From Bartonella sp. HY328 (lineage in GTDB: Bacteria; Pseudomonadota; Alphaproteobacteria; Rhizobiales; Rhizobiaceae): a DNA stretch of 64,000 nt. Each line of letters begins with the position of its first letter. The first letter of the stretch is position 1. This document shows, piece after piece, positions 55,064-62,820 of the stretch. Position numbers and translations under genes: made by a program. Below the pieces are notes generated by a model that was not told the origin of the DNA, did not search any database, and was given only the letters and a program-made list of their open reading frames with translations. The stretch lies in assembly GCF_025449335.1 (NCBI RefSeq), contig NZ_CP104883.1, forward strand, positions 543,501-607,500, written 5' to 3'.

Positions 55064-57799
55064 TTAGAACCATTGACCGAATTTGCGGATATAAAATACC
55101 TTCATACCTTGTGCAACACAGCAATAGGCAAACAATGTCGCAACAAGCCAAGGGAAGTAGCTCCATGGTAATGGAACAAGTCCGACATAATGACCAAGGG
55201 GTGAGAATGGAATATAAATACCAATAGCCATAATTACGCTGGTTGTTAATAGGACAGGCAAGGCAGCAGTGCTTTGAATGAATGGAATCTTACGAGTACG
55301 CAACATATGCACAACCAAAGTTTGTGATAGCAAGCCTTCAATAAACCAACCAGATTGGAATAGTGATTGCATTTCAGCAGAATTGGCCGCAAATACAAAC
55401 CACATAAGCGCAAAGGTTGTAATATCGAAGATGGATGATGTTGGCCCAATATAAAGCATGAAACGACCAATATTGCGAGCGCTCCACTTACGGGGCTTGG
55501 CAAGATAATCCTTATCCATTTTATCCCAAGGCAAGGACAATTGTGAAATATCATAAAGCAAGTTTTGCAAGAGCAAGTGAATTGCAAGCATTGGCAAGAA
55601 TGGAATAAAGGCACTAGCAACAAGAACCGAGAACACATTACCGAAATTGGAACTTGCGGTCATGTTAAGGTATTTCATAATATTACCAAAGGTTTCACGT
55701 CCCTTGATAACACCTTCTTCCAAGATCATTAGGCTTTTTTCAAGAAGAATAATATCAGCTGTTTCCTTGGCAATATCGGTGGCTGTATCAACCGAAATAC
55801 CCACATCTGCATCGCGCAGGGCTGGTGCATCATTAATACCATCACCAAGGAAACCCACTGTATGGCCATTGGCTTGCAAGGCTTTTAGAACACGAGACTT
55901 TTGCAATGGTGTTAATTTGGCAAATACTGTGCGTTCTTCAACTTTTTCGCGCAATTCATGTTCGCCCATAGCCTCAATCTCGCGGCCTAATAAAGGCACG
56001 CCCGGCTCAAGACCAACTTCACGACAAACCTTGGTGGTCACAATCGCATTGTCACCAGTTAAAACTTTGACGGCAACACCATTTTCGCGCAAGGCAGCAA
56101 TGGCAGGACGCGCAGTTTCTTTGGGAGGATCAAGGAAAGTCAAAAAGCCTTCAACGATCAAATCGCTTTCAATGCTGGTCTTATAAAGTTCAGCCTTTTC
56201 TTCTTCTTTCAAGCGCCGGGTCGCAACAATTAACACGCGGAAGCCATCACGATTATAAAGTTCGGCAATTTCAGTTAGTTTTTGACGAGCCATGGCATCC
56301 ATGGGGCGGGCTTCTTCGCCATCGCGCCAATGAGATGAAATAGAAAGCATTTCTTCAACCGCGCCCTTAGTGACAAGGATATGTTCCTTTTTCATATTTT
56401 CAAGGACGATAGACAAACGCCGGCGCATGAAATCAAACGGAATTTCATCAACCTTACGATAGGCGCGCATAGCAGGATCATCTTGGAAAGATTGGCCTGA
56501 ATGAACAACAGCCTGATCCATCAAATTACGCATACCACTTTGGTGAAATGAGTTAAGCCAACCAAGTTCCAATACGCGATTATCTTTGGCGCCAAAATTA
56601 TTGATATGGTGTTCAAGAATAATTTTGTCTTGTGTCAATGTGCCCGTTTTATCGGTACATAAAACATCCATAGCACCAAAATTTTGAATGGCGTTCAAAC
56701 GCTTAACCACGACTTTGCGCTTTGCCATGGATACCGCGCCCTTGGCAAGGTTAGCCGATACAATCAATGGTAACATTTCAGGAGTTAGACCAACGGCAAC
56801 TGCAACAGAAAAGAGGAAAGCTTCAAGCCAATCGCCTTTTGAAAGACCGTTGATTAGAAATACAATTGGTACCATGACCAGCATGAAGCGAATAAGCAAC
56901 CAACTTACAGAATTAACACCGCGATCAAAAGCTGTTTGCGCGCGAGTGCCTACAACAGATTTGGCTAGTGAACCAAAATAGGTTGATGGTCCGGTTGCGA
57001 TAACCAATGCTTTAGCATTGCCGCTTACCACATTGGTCCCCATAAAGCACAAGTTTGGCAGATCAAGAATTTCAGTTTTTTCACTTGCTACTGCATCAGC
57101 ATGTTTTTCACTAACCGCGCTTAATGTGTCATATTTTTCTACCGGTAAAGCTTCACCGGTAAGCACTGCTTGGGACACGAAAAGATCGCGTGAATCAATA
57201 AGACGCACATCGCCTGGAATCATATCTCCAGCTGAAAGGTAAACAATGTCACCGCTGACCAATTCTCGTATGGCAATTTCCATACGCTTTGGCTCAGATG
57301 AATTATCTGCGCGGCGTAAAACCGTTGCAGTTGTGCGCACCATCGCTTTTAATGCATCGGCTGCTTTACCAGAGCGATATTCTTGCCAAAAACGCAATAT
57401 GCCGCTGATCAACACCATGGTAAGAACAATGATAACACCGGTAAGGTCGGTTTCTTCGCCAGCACGCAAAGGCAACCAATAATCGGTTACAAACTGGATT
57501 GCTGCCAGCATAAGCAGTACAAAGATGAATGGATTTTTAAAAGCAATTAAAAGCTGGATAAAGGCAGGTGGCCGCTTATCATGAGCGACTTCATTTGGGC
57601 CGTCATTGCTAAAGCGAGCTTGTGCATCTGCCGTTGTCAAGCCATCAAGGCTGGCATGGAGGTTATTTAAAGTGTTTTCAAGGCTATTTTGCGCTTCACG
57701 TGCTGCGTGGGCATTAAAGCCGCCACTTTTACCATTCATTTTGTGTTTGGATAAGGTGGATTTTTGGTCATTATTTGACAAATTATTTTTGCTTGTCAT
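55064..57799 (-). CDS. mgtA: P-type Mg2+ transporter MgtA
   Basis: P3-type ATPase of 911 residues that imports Mg2+ across the inner membrane. The phosphorylated aspartate is Asp383 in CTDKTGTLTQD. The TGE actuator is AVLTGEALPV (about 211-220), the hinge VGFLGDGINDAPALRDADVG, and the M4 region VAVGLTPEMLPLIVSANLAK is of the MgtA type. The N-terminal 30 residues are polar, as in family members. Upstream are a 37-codon leader ORF, a hairpin over the ribosome site and a long untranslated region, a layout recalling the Mg2+-sensing leader of Salmonella mgtA. AGGAG precedes the ATG. Confidence 0.96.
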   Translation of the reverse strand: MTSKNNLSNNDQKSTLSKHKMNGKSGGFNAHAAREAQNSLENTLNNLHASLDGLTTADAQARFSNDGPNEVAHDKRPPAFIQLLIAFKNPFIFVLLMLAAIQFVTDYWLPLRAGEETDLTGVIIVLTMVLISGILRFWQEYRSGKAADALKAMVRTTATVLRRADNSSEPKRMEIAIRELVSGDIVYLSAGDMIPGDVRLIDSRDLFVSQAVLTGEALPVEKYDTLSAVSEKHADAVASEKTEILDLPNLCFMGTNVVSGNAKALVIATGPSTYFGSLAKSVVGTRAQTAFDRGVNSVSWLLIRFMLVMVPIVFLINGLSKGDWLEAFLFSVAVAVGLTPEMLPLIVSANLAKGAVSMAKRKVVVKRLNAIQNFGAMDVLCTDKTGTLTQDKIILEHHINNFGAKDNRVLELGWLNSFHQSGMRNLMDQAVVHSGQSFQDDPAMRAYRKVDEIPFDFMRRRLSIVLENMKKEHILVTKGAVEEMLSISSHWRDGEEARPMDAMARQKLTEIAELYNRDGFRVLIVATRRLKEEEKAELYKTSIESDLIVEGFLTFLDPPKETARPAIAALRENGVAVKVLTGDNAIVTTKVCREVGLEPGVPLLGREIEAMGEHELREKVEERTVFAKLTPLQKSRVLKALQANGHTVGFLGDGINDAPALRDADVGISVDTATDIAKETADIILLEKSLMILEEGVIKGRETFGNIMKYLNMTASSNFGNVFSVLVASAFIPFLPMLAIHLLLQNLLYDISQLSLPWDKMDKDYLAKPRKWSARNIGRFMLYIGPTSSIFDITTFALMWFVFAANSAEMQSLFQSGWFIEGLLSQTLVVHMLRTRKIPFIQSTAALPVLLTTSVIMAIGIYIPFSPLGHYVGLVPLPWSYFPWLVATLFAYCCVAQGMKVFYIRKFGQWF

Positions 57800-57804
57800 G
57801 GCAA

Positions 57805-57844
57805 ACTCCTGTCGCGCGCAAAAGCCAGCGACGATAAGGAGTTA
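57805..57844 (-). promoter_or_regulatory. Hairpin sequestering the mgtA Shine-Dalgarno site
   Basis: In minus-strand RNA, AACTCCT (57838-57844) pairs with AGGAGTT (57805-57811), and GTCGC (57829-57833) pairs with GCGAC (57812-57816). A 4-nt bulge and a 12-nt loop complete it. AGGAG is the mgtA ribosome site. The first two bases of the hairpin are part of the leader ORF stop codon, so a ribosome finishing the leader would open it. Confidence 0.6.
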
Positions 57845-57956
57845 CCTTAAAGCTGCTTTAGCTGCTTGGTGCGCGTTTTTGCATTCTTTACATTCTTTAT
57901 ATTTCTGCCGACTTCGTCCTATGTCGTCGGCGTCTATACTGTCGGGGTCATCCATA
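57843..57956 (-). CDS. mgtA leader peptide (37 codons), MgtL-like by design
   Basis: Short ORF 43 bases upstream of mgtA. GGAG lies eight bases before its ATG. The product starts MDDPDSIDADDIGRSR, with six aspartates and a proline in the first 11 residues, then becomes basic and contains KECKEC and an alanine/lysine tail. Acidic-proline N-termini (EPDP in E. coli MgtL) destabilise ribosomes when Mg2+ is low, and there control mgtA transcription. The codons (ATA twice, GGA, CGA, CGG, AGG) look rarer than those of neighbouring genes. The sequence has no similarity to MgtL beyond this feature. Role inferred from position and composition. Confidence 0.6.
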
Positions 57957-58516
57957 TGACTATCTCCAGTGCAAAGCTGGTCGTTAAATATATTTGCCAT
58001 TGGCAAATTTTAAAAAAACCAAGCCTTTAATCTGTGCCTAATTTCAACCAGTGGAAAATTACCAAGATTGATGAATTGGGCGGTCGATGTTTTTATTATT
58101 GTACCAACAAGACCGTGATGCTTAAAAAATGCAACATCACCATTATTGGAAAAAGAAAGGTTGTTGTTGGTTGTTAAGCAATTGATGTTGCCCTGCCTTA
58201 AAGGCCTCCATTATAAAGCCACATCCTTTGCACCCTAGAACTTTCATTCTGAGCTAATACACTCATGCCATAGACCGCAGGCATAAAACAATTATCCGCA
58301 ATCATAAAAATGATATACTAAAGTATATGCTTTTTATGCCTATGCATGGTTGTGTTTATTGATCCAAACAGGCAATTTAGGGAAATCCAATTCTTATGGG
58401 AAAGATGAAAATAATGCCCGACGGCGACAGTAGTTATATATTAAAAATAAGCCCTAAAAGCTTTTAAAGGTCGCAGTAAATGTGCCTTTTTATGCTTTGG
58501 CTAGAAAGGCACTAAA
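57957..58516. other. Divergent leader/promoter region mgtA - orphan small genes, 560 bases
   Basis: Minus-strand features toward mgtA: a 17-bp palindrome ATTTGCCATTGGCAAAT at 57993-58009, and a stem pair at 58131-58139/58183-58191 with a U-run at 58124-58129. The alternative stem is 58184-58188/58221-58225. Near 58313-58328 is an ATATACT-AA-AGTATAT dyad. The region should contain the mgtA promoter and that of the plus-strand gene at 58517. No known riboswitch consensus was recognised. Confidence 0.55.
58124..58225 (-). promoter_or_regulatory. Alternative stems and G-poor tract in the mgtA 5' leader
   Basis: In minus-strand RNA GCAACATCA (58191-58183) can pair perfectly with TGATGTTGC (58139-58131), followed by ATTTTTT. 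The same ACATC can instead pair with GATGT at 58225-58221. The 43-nt loop is C/A/U-rich with three or four G residues and repeated CAAC, as in Rho-loading sites. This is an attenuator-like layout, judged by eye. Confidence 0.35.
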
Positions 58517-58777
58517 ATGACAATGAACACCAATCGCGGTTTTGCCCGCAATTTCTCCGCCAAAAATAATGGCCGTTTTTCAACCAATCCAGCTCAATTT
58601 ATCGGCATTTATCTAAAAAGAAAATTTGCTGAAGTTGCATTGCAAAATGCAGCACCTCAACAACGCCAAACCGCTAATTTTAACATGGCTTGCAAATGGG
58701 TGCGTGATCCTGCAACAGGACATATGGAATGCTTTTGGCAAAAAACAACTTGCGACATGGAGACATGCTATGTTTGA
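58517..58777 (+). CDS. Orphan small protein (86 residues), first of a pair
   Basis: No family was recognised. The ATG follows GAAAGGCACTAAA. The product is basic, with an Asn/Gln/Arg-rich first half (RGFARNFSAKNNGRF) and a C-terminal part with three cysteines (NMACKWVRDPATGHMECFWQ and TTCDMETCYV; five with the last two). No signal peptide or membrane segment. It overlaps the next gene by eight bases. It is divergent from the mgtA leader. Confidence 0.6.
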   Translation: MTMNTNRGFARNFSAKNNGRFSTNPAQFIGIYLKRKFAEVALQNAAPQQRQTANFNMACKWVRDPATGHMECFWQKTTCDMETCYV

Positions 58778-58985
58778 AGCATTGACTTTTACTGGCTTTG
58801 CTCAGCAAGTATTGGCAGCTTTGGTTGTTTTTTTATTTGCTGGCGCAACAATCTTAAGAATTTATCTTATTTGCCCATTACATACCAGTTTAAAAGAATA
58901 TTTTGCCGATAGCGCAGATGACGAGGGCAATACAGTCGATTACAGCCATTCTAATGTCCTTGAAAACGGTATCTGTGAGCGATGA
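58770..58985 (+). CDS. Orphan small membrane protein (71 residues), second of a pair
   Basis: Starts inside the end of the previous gene, with GGAGACATGCT in front of the ATG, so the two are translationally coupled. One hydrophobic helix (about residues 12-32, QQVLAALVVFLFAGATILRI) is followed by a soluble acidic tail (ADSADDEGNTVDYS). No family recognised. Possibly a small inner-membrane partner of the 86-residue protein. Confidence 0.6.
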   Translation: MFEALTFTGFAQQVLAALVVFLFAGATILRIYLICPLHTSLKEYFADSADDEGNTVDYSHSNVLENGICER

Positions 58986-59000
58986 TTATCAAGCTATTGT

Positions 59001-59132
59001 CTTAAAAGTGATAGGGGAGTTGCTACATCTGCTCTCCGGTTGATGGCTTGTTTTATTATTCAATCCCTGCGAGGATTAACGAAAACACAAATAATAAGAC
59101 AATAAAATACACCTTTTCCTATCACTTTTAAG
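59001..59132. repeat. 132-bp structured palindromic element (ncRNA or mobile-element remnant)
   Basis: CTTAAAAGTGATAGG (59001-59015) and its perfect complement (59118-59132) close a region with further helices. These are GGAG/CTCC (59016-59019, 59034-59037), TTGTTTTATTAT with ATAATAAGACAA (59048-59059, 59091-59102; one G-U), and AATCC/GGATT (59062-59066, 59073-59077). The result is a three-way-junction-like fold. It lies between the orphan pair and the sensor kinase. No target-site duplication was seen. Confidence 0.6.
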
Positions 59133-59276
59133 GCATACCTTTTGTTTCAATATTTTTCATACTCCAATTTAAAAACCTTGTTTAACATCTGACCTTCGGG
59201 ACAAGATTTTCCTCATCCCCAAATTAATACTATTTTCATTTAAAAAAATACGATAAAAAGGCGTAATGACATTGGC

Positions 59277-60344
59277 ATGGATAGGAATACAAGGCTGAAA
59301 ATCAAAAATCTGTTTACTAAAGCTGCACTTGCCCCACTCCTTGGTATTATTTTTATTCTTGATACAATTTCAAGGCTGGAGATTGCTGCGGCAGTTTTTT
59401 ATATTGTGGTTATTTTGATCAGCGCGCGCTTTTTAAGCCAGCGGGGCATCTGGATATTAAGCTTTATCTGTATAGGATTAACCGGTTTATCTTTCTTTTT
59501 GACCCGAAGTGGTGCTCCAGAGGCAGGCCTTGTCAATTGCGTCATTGCTTTAATGGCGCTAATATTAACCAGCTATTTGGTAACACGGGCGCAAACGGCT
59601 GAAGATCTTGCATTAAAGGCAACGCAACAATTAAACCGCGTTGCCCGTATTAAAAGCCTTGGCGAACTCACGGCTTCTATTGCCCATGAAATTAATCAAC
59701 CGCTGGCAGCCGCAGGATCAAGTGCAGATGCCTGCCGTAACTGGTTAAAAAAAGACCCAGTTGAGGTTGAGCGCGCCCTAAACGCATTGGAGCGAATTAA
59801 TCGTGAAATTGGCCGCGCCTCTGATGTTATTACTCGTATTCGTTCGCTTGCTAAAAATGAAACGCCGCAAAAGCGTGCTTATGATTTAAACGATATTGTT
59901 GAAGAAGCTATTGCCCTTGCTGGCCATTTGATTGAGCGTCACCTGATTCACCTTGAATGGCAAAAAGACCCGCAGCCATTGATGATCAATGCCGATAAAG
60001 TGCAAATGTTACAGGTTATTACTAATATTATTTTGAATGCGATTGAAGCGGTACGCCAAAAGAAACCAGAAGAACGTAACATTATTGTAGTAACCAATTA
60101 CTATCAACATCGCGCTCAATTAGCGGTTATTGATAGTGGTTGCGGACTTAGCGACCAACAAATAACTCAAATTTTCGATGCTTTTTGGACGACACGCGAG
60201 GGAGGCACCGGACTTGGATTGACCCTATGCCGTGCCATTGTCGAAGCGCATCGCGGCATTATTACCGTTGAACATAATCCGAAGGGCGGAGCAATTTTTA
60301 AAATTTCGCTGCCTGAAAACAAGATTAATCGGAGTGAACCATGA
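59277..60344 (+). CDS. Sensor histidine kinase, FixL-like catalytic part with four membrane helices
   Basis: 355-residue membrane kinase. Four hydrophobic segments (about 15-30, 36-50, 58-75, 84-101) form the sensor; there is no PAS domain. The H-box is SLGELTASIAHEINQPLAAA (His137), the N-box is NIILNAIEAV, and DSGCGLSD and GGTGLGLTLCRAIVEAHRG form the ATP lid. The HisKA_4-like H-box with INQPLAA is shared with FixL, DctB and TodS-like kinases. It overlaps the regulator gene by four bases. The ribosome site is weak. Signal unknown. Confidence 0.9.
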   Translation: MDRNTRLKIKNLFTKAALAPLLGIIFILDTISRLEIAAAVFYIVVILISARFLSQRGIWILSFICIGLTGLSFFLTRSGAPEAGLVNCVIALMALILTSYLVTRAQTAEDLALKATQQLNRVARIKSLGELTASIAHEINQPLAAAGSSADACRNWLKKDPVEVERALNALERINREIGRASDVITRIRSLAKNETPQKRAYDLNDIVEEAIALAGHLIERHLIHLEWQKDPQPLMINADKVQMLQVITNIILNAIEAVRQKKPEERNIIVVTNYYQHRAQLAVIDSGCGLSDQQITQIFDAFWTTREGGTGLGLTLCRAIVEAHRGIITVEHNPKGGAIFKISLPENKINRSEP

Positions 60345-60961
60345 TGGACACCAAAAAGCTGGTTTATGTCATTGATGACGATCTTGCAGTGCGTGAAGCG
60401 CTTGATGATTTATTAGCATCAGTCAATTTGGAAACAGCATCCTTTGCTGATGTGGAAACCTTTCTTGCCGTTGATCACCCCAATTGCGCGTCTTGCCTTG
60501 TGCTTGATGTGCGAATGCCAGGGCAAAGCGGTATGGATTTTCATGATAAGATGAAAAATTTCGGTCTTGATATTCCGGTTATTTTTATCACCGGCCATGG
60601 CGATATTGCGATGTCGGTTACAGCAATGAAACGTGGCGCTATTGATTTTTTAGAAAAACCTTTTCGCGATCAGGACCTATTGGAAGCTATCAATCGAGCT
60701 TTAACAGTTAGTGAAGAAAACTTGCGTCATAGGGATAGTTATGTCCAATTGCAGCGACGTTATAGCCTGCTAAATAGTGGCGAACGCGCTGTTATGGATT
60801 ATGTCGTGCAAGGTTTTTTAAACAAGCAAATTGCAGCAGAACTCAATGTGAGTGAAATTACCGTTAAAGTGCGGCGCGGCAATGTTATGCAAAAAATGAA
60901 AGCAAAGTCTCTTGCTGATCTTATCCGTTATGGTCAAGCATTAAAATCAATAACGGCATAA
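60341..60961 (+). CDS. FixJ/NarL-type response regulator
   Basis: 206 residues: receiver domain (VYVIDDDLAVREALDDLL, phosphorylated Asp56 in LVLDVRMPGQSG, FLEKPFRDQDLLEAI), a linker helix and a LuxR-type HTH (residues about 143-200, LNKQIAAELNVSEITVKVRRG). This is the FixJ layout. It overlaps the sensor kinase, its partner. Targets are unknown; the neighbouring exporters or the orphan pair are candidates only by location. Confidence 0.93.
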   Translation: MMDTKKLVYVIDDDLAVREALDDLLASVNLETASFADVETFLAVDHPNCASCLVLDVRMPGQSGMDFHDKMKNFGLDIPVIFITGHGDIAMSVTAMKRGAIDFLEKPFRDQDLLEAINRALTVSEENLRHRDSYVQLQRRYSLLNSGERAVMDYVVQGFLNKQIAAELNVSEITVKVRRGNVMQKMKAKSLADLIRYGQALKSITA

Positions 60962-61012
60962 TCGTTTTTCTCAATTGTAAAATATTCTGATTTGTTTTTA
61001 TAATTTTCTCTA

Positions 61013-62584
61013 TCAGTGTCCCGTATTTTGACTTTTTCCAGCGGAAGGTTTTTTAACAAATAATACAAGAATAGTAAGAGTTCCAAAAAGCAGGGTAAGA
61101 ATATAAAATGAATCACTAAAGGCCATGACTGCGGCTTGTTGATGCACAAGCTGATTAAGCTCTTGTATGGCGCCGACATGGGAGGGATTGGCAGGAGTGC
61201 CCAAGCGTTCAGCAAGTCCGTTTAAAAATTCCATTGCGCTCTTATTTCCCCAATTAAGGGTTTCAGCTATGCGTGAAAAGTGCAAATCGCTACGCCGCAT
61301 AATAACAGTATTAATTGCTGCAAGACCGATTGCACCACCTAAATTGCGCATAAGGTTAAATAAAGCCGATGCATTTTTTATGCGACTTGGCGGCAAAGTA
61401 CCAAGCGCGATATTGTTAATTGGTACCATGCATAGCATCATTGAGCTTCCGCGCAATATTTGCGGCCAAAATAATTCCCAAAAATCCCAGTCAGCTGTCA
61501 TGCCTGTCACCATCCAAGTGCCAATACCAAAGCCAGCAAAGCCGATCGCCATCATGAGGCGCGGATCCATTTTTTCAGATAAAATACCGGCAAGCGGCGC
61601 TGCAAAAAACATCGCAAGACCGGAAACAAACATGGTTTCTCCAATCATCAACGCATCGTAACCACGGATCTGTCCTAAATAAAGTGGATATAAATAAGTG
61701 AGTCCGTAAAGCCCGATACCCATAATGAAAGAAAACAGTGAGCCCAAGGCAAAATTCACGTCGCTAAAAGCGCGTAAATCAACAATGGGTTCTTTACTGG
61801 TAAAAGCGCGCCAAAAGAACAAAACACCACTTATGACAACCAAAATGGTTAAGGAGCGCACAGTTGCGTCATCCATCCAGTCATTGCGTGGGCCTTCTTC
61901 CAAAACATATTCAGTGCCGCCTAGTAAAATTGCCATGAAAAGCAATCCCCACCAGTCAAATTTGGCAAAAAGAGAAGAATCACCCTTATCAAAATCGATA
62001 AAGCGCCAAGCGGCAGCGGCAACTAGAATCCCGGGAATAAAATTAATAAGAAAGAGCCAATGCCACGATAAGGCATGACTTAAATAGCCACCAATTGTTG
62101 GGCCGATGGTTGGTGCAAGGGTTGCCACCAGTCCGATGAGGGGTGAAACAATGCTGCGTTTTGATGGTGGAAAAATTGTAAAGGCCGCCGCAAAAACACT
62201 TGGAATCATGCCGCCGCCAAGAAATCCCTGAATAGCGCGGTAAACAATCATTTGCTCGATTGAGGTAGCGGTAGCACAAAGCAAACTAGCAAAAGTAAAG
62301 CCGATTGCTGATATTGTGAATAGTGTGCGGGTGGACATTAGGCGACCTAAGAAACCCGATAGGGGAATCATAATCACTTCGGCAATGAGGTAGGATGTTT
62401 GTACCCAAGAGATTTCATCACTGCTTGCTGATAAACCTGCTTGAATTTCGGCAAGGGAGGCTGAAACAATTTGGATGTCAAGAATTGCCATAAACATTCC
62501 AAACACCATGGCAATAAAGCCTAAGACATGGCGCGGATTTATTGTGTCGCTGTGGCTATTATTGGTAATCGCGTCGGCGCTCAT
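61013..62584 (-). CDS. EmrB/QacA-type MFS multidrug exporter
   Basis: DHA2-family exporter of 523 residues with 14 predicted helices. Motifs are FGMFMAILDIQIVSASL in helix 1, PLSGFLGRLMSTRTLF (motif A), and GLVATLAPTIGPTIGGYLSH (motif C). EmrB proteins work with an EmrA periplasmic adaptor, which is not in view. It is one of two tandem paralogues; the other starts at the window edge and reads in the same direction. Confidence 0.93.
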   Translation of the reverse strand: MSADAITNNSHSDTINPRHVLGFIAMVFGMFMAILDIQIVSASLAEIQAGLSASSDEISWVQTSYLIAEVIMIPLSGFLGRLMSTRTLFTISAIGFTFASLLCATATSIEQMIVYRAIQGFLGGGMIPSVFAAAFTIFPPSKRSIVSPLIGLVATLAPTIGPTIGGYLSHALSWHWLFLINFIPGILVAAAAWRFIDFDKGDSSLFAKFDWWGLLFMAILLGGTEYVLEEGPRNDWMDDATVRSLTILVVISGVLFFWRAFTSKEPIVDLRAFSDVNFALGSLFSFIMGIGLYGLTYLYPLYLGQIRGYDALMIGETMFVSGLAMFFAAPLAGILSEKMDPRLMMAIGFAGFGIGTWMVTGMTADWDFWELFWPQILRGSSMMLCMVPINNIALGTLPPSRIKNASALFNLMRNLGGAIGLAAINTVIMRRSDLHFSRIAETLNWGNKSAMEFLNGLAERLGTPANPSHVGAIQELNQLVHQQAAVMAFSDSFYILTLLFGTLTILVLFVKKPSAGKSQNTGH

Positions 62585-62820
62585 AAAATTTCACTTTATT
62601 CCAGCAAAAATATTTCAAAAAATAGATATTATCTGGCCTATTTACGCTCGTTGAAATTGTTTATAGGTCATTTTTATCATTTTATGTATAAAATCTGATC
62701 TTTAATTTTAATTAGATATTGCTGATACTATCACATTAAAAAAGTCAACCTCATTTAACGTCTTTATATAGCCGCAGATCCTCGTCAACCAATAGCGTGA
62801 TGGTAAAAATTTTGGGGTTT

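Noticed and set aside
55647..56186. 179-codon open frame on the plus strand within mgtA
   Set aside because: Antisense shadow of the P-type ATPase frame, with low-complexity Arg/Ser-rich translation and no ribosome site.
57957..58300. Known Mg2+ or Mn2+ riboswitch (M-box or yybP-ykoY) in the mgtA leader
   Set aside because: None of the conserved core sequences of these classes could be found by eye; the leader ORF and hairpins explain the region better.
59001..59132. Insertion sequence
   Set aside because: Too short for a transposase and no target-site duplication at its ends; kept as a structured element instead.
61167..61661. 164-codon open frame on the plus strand within the MFS gene
   Set aside because: Antisense shadow; the other strand encodes a clear 14-helix exporter.
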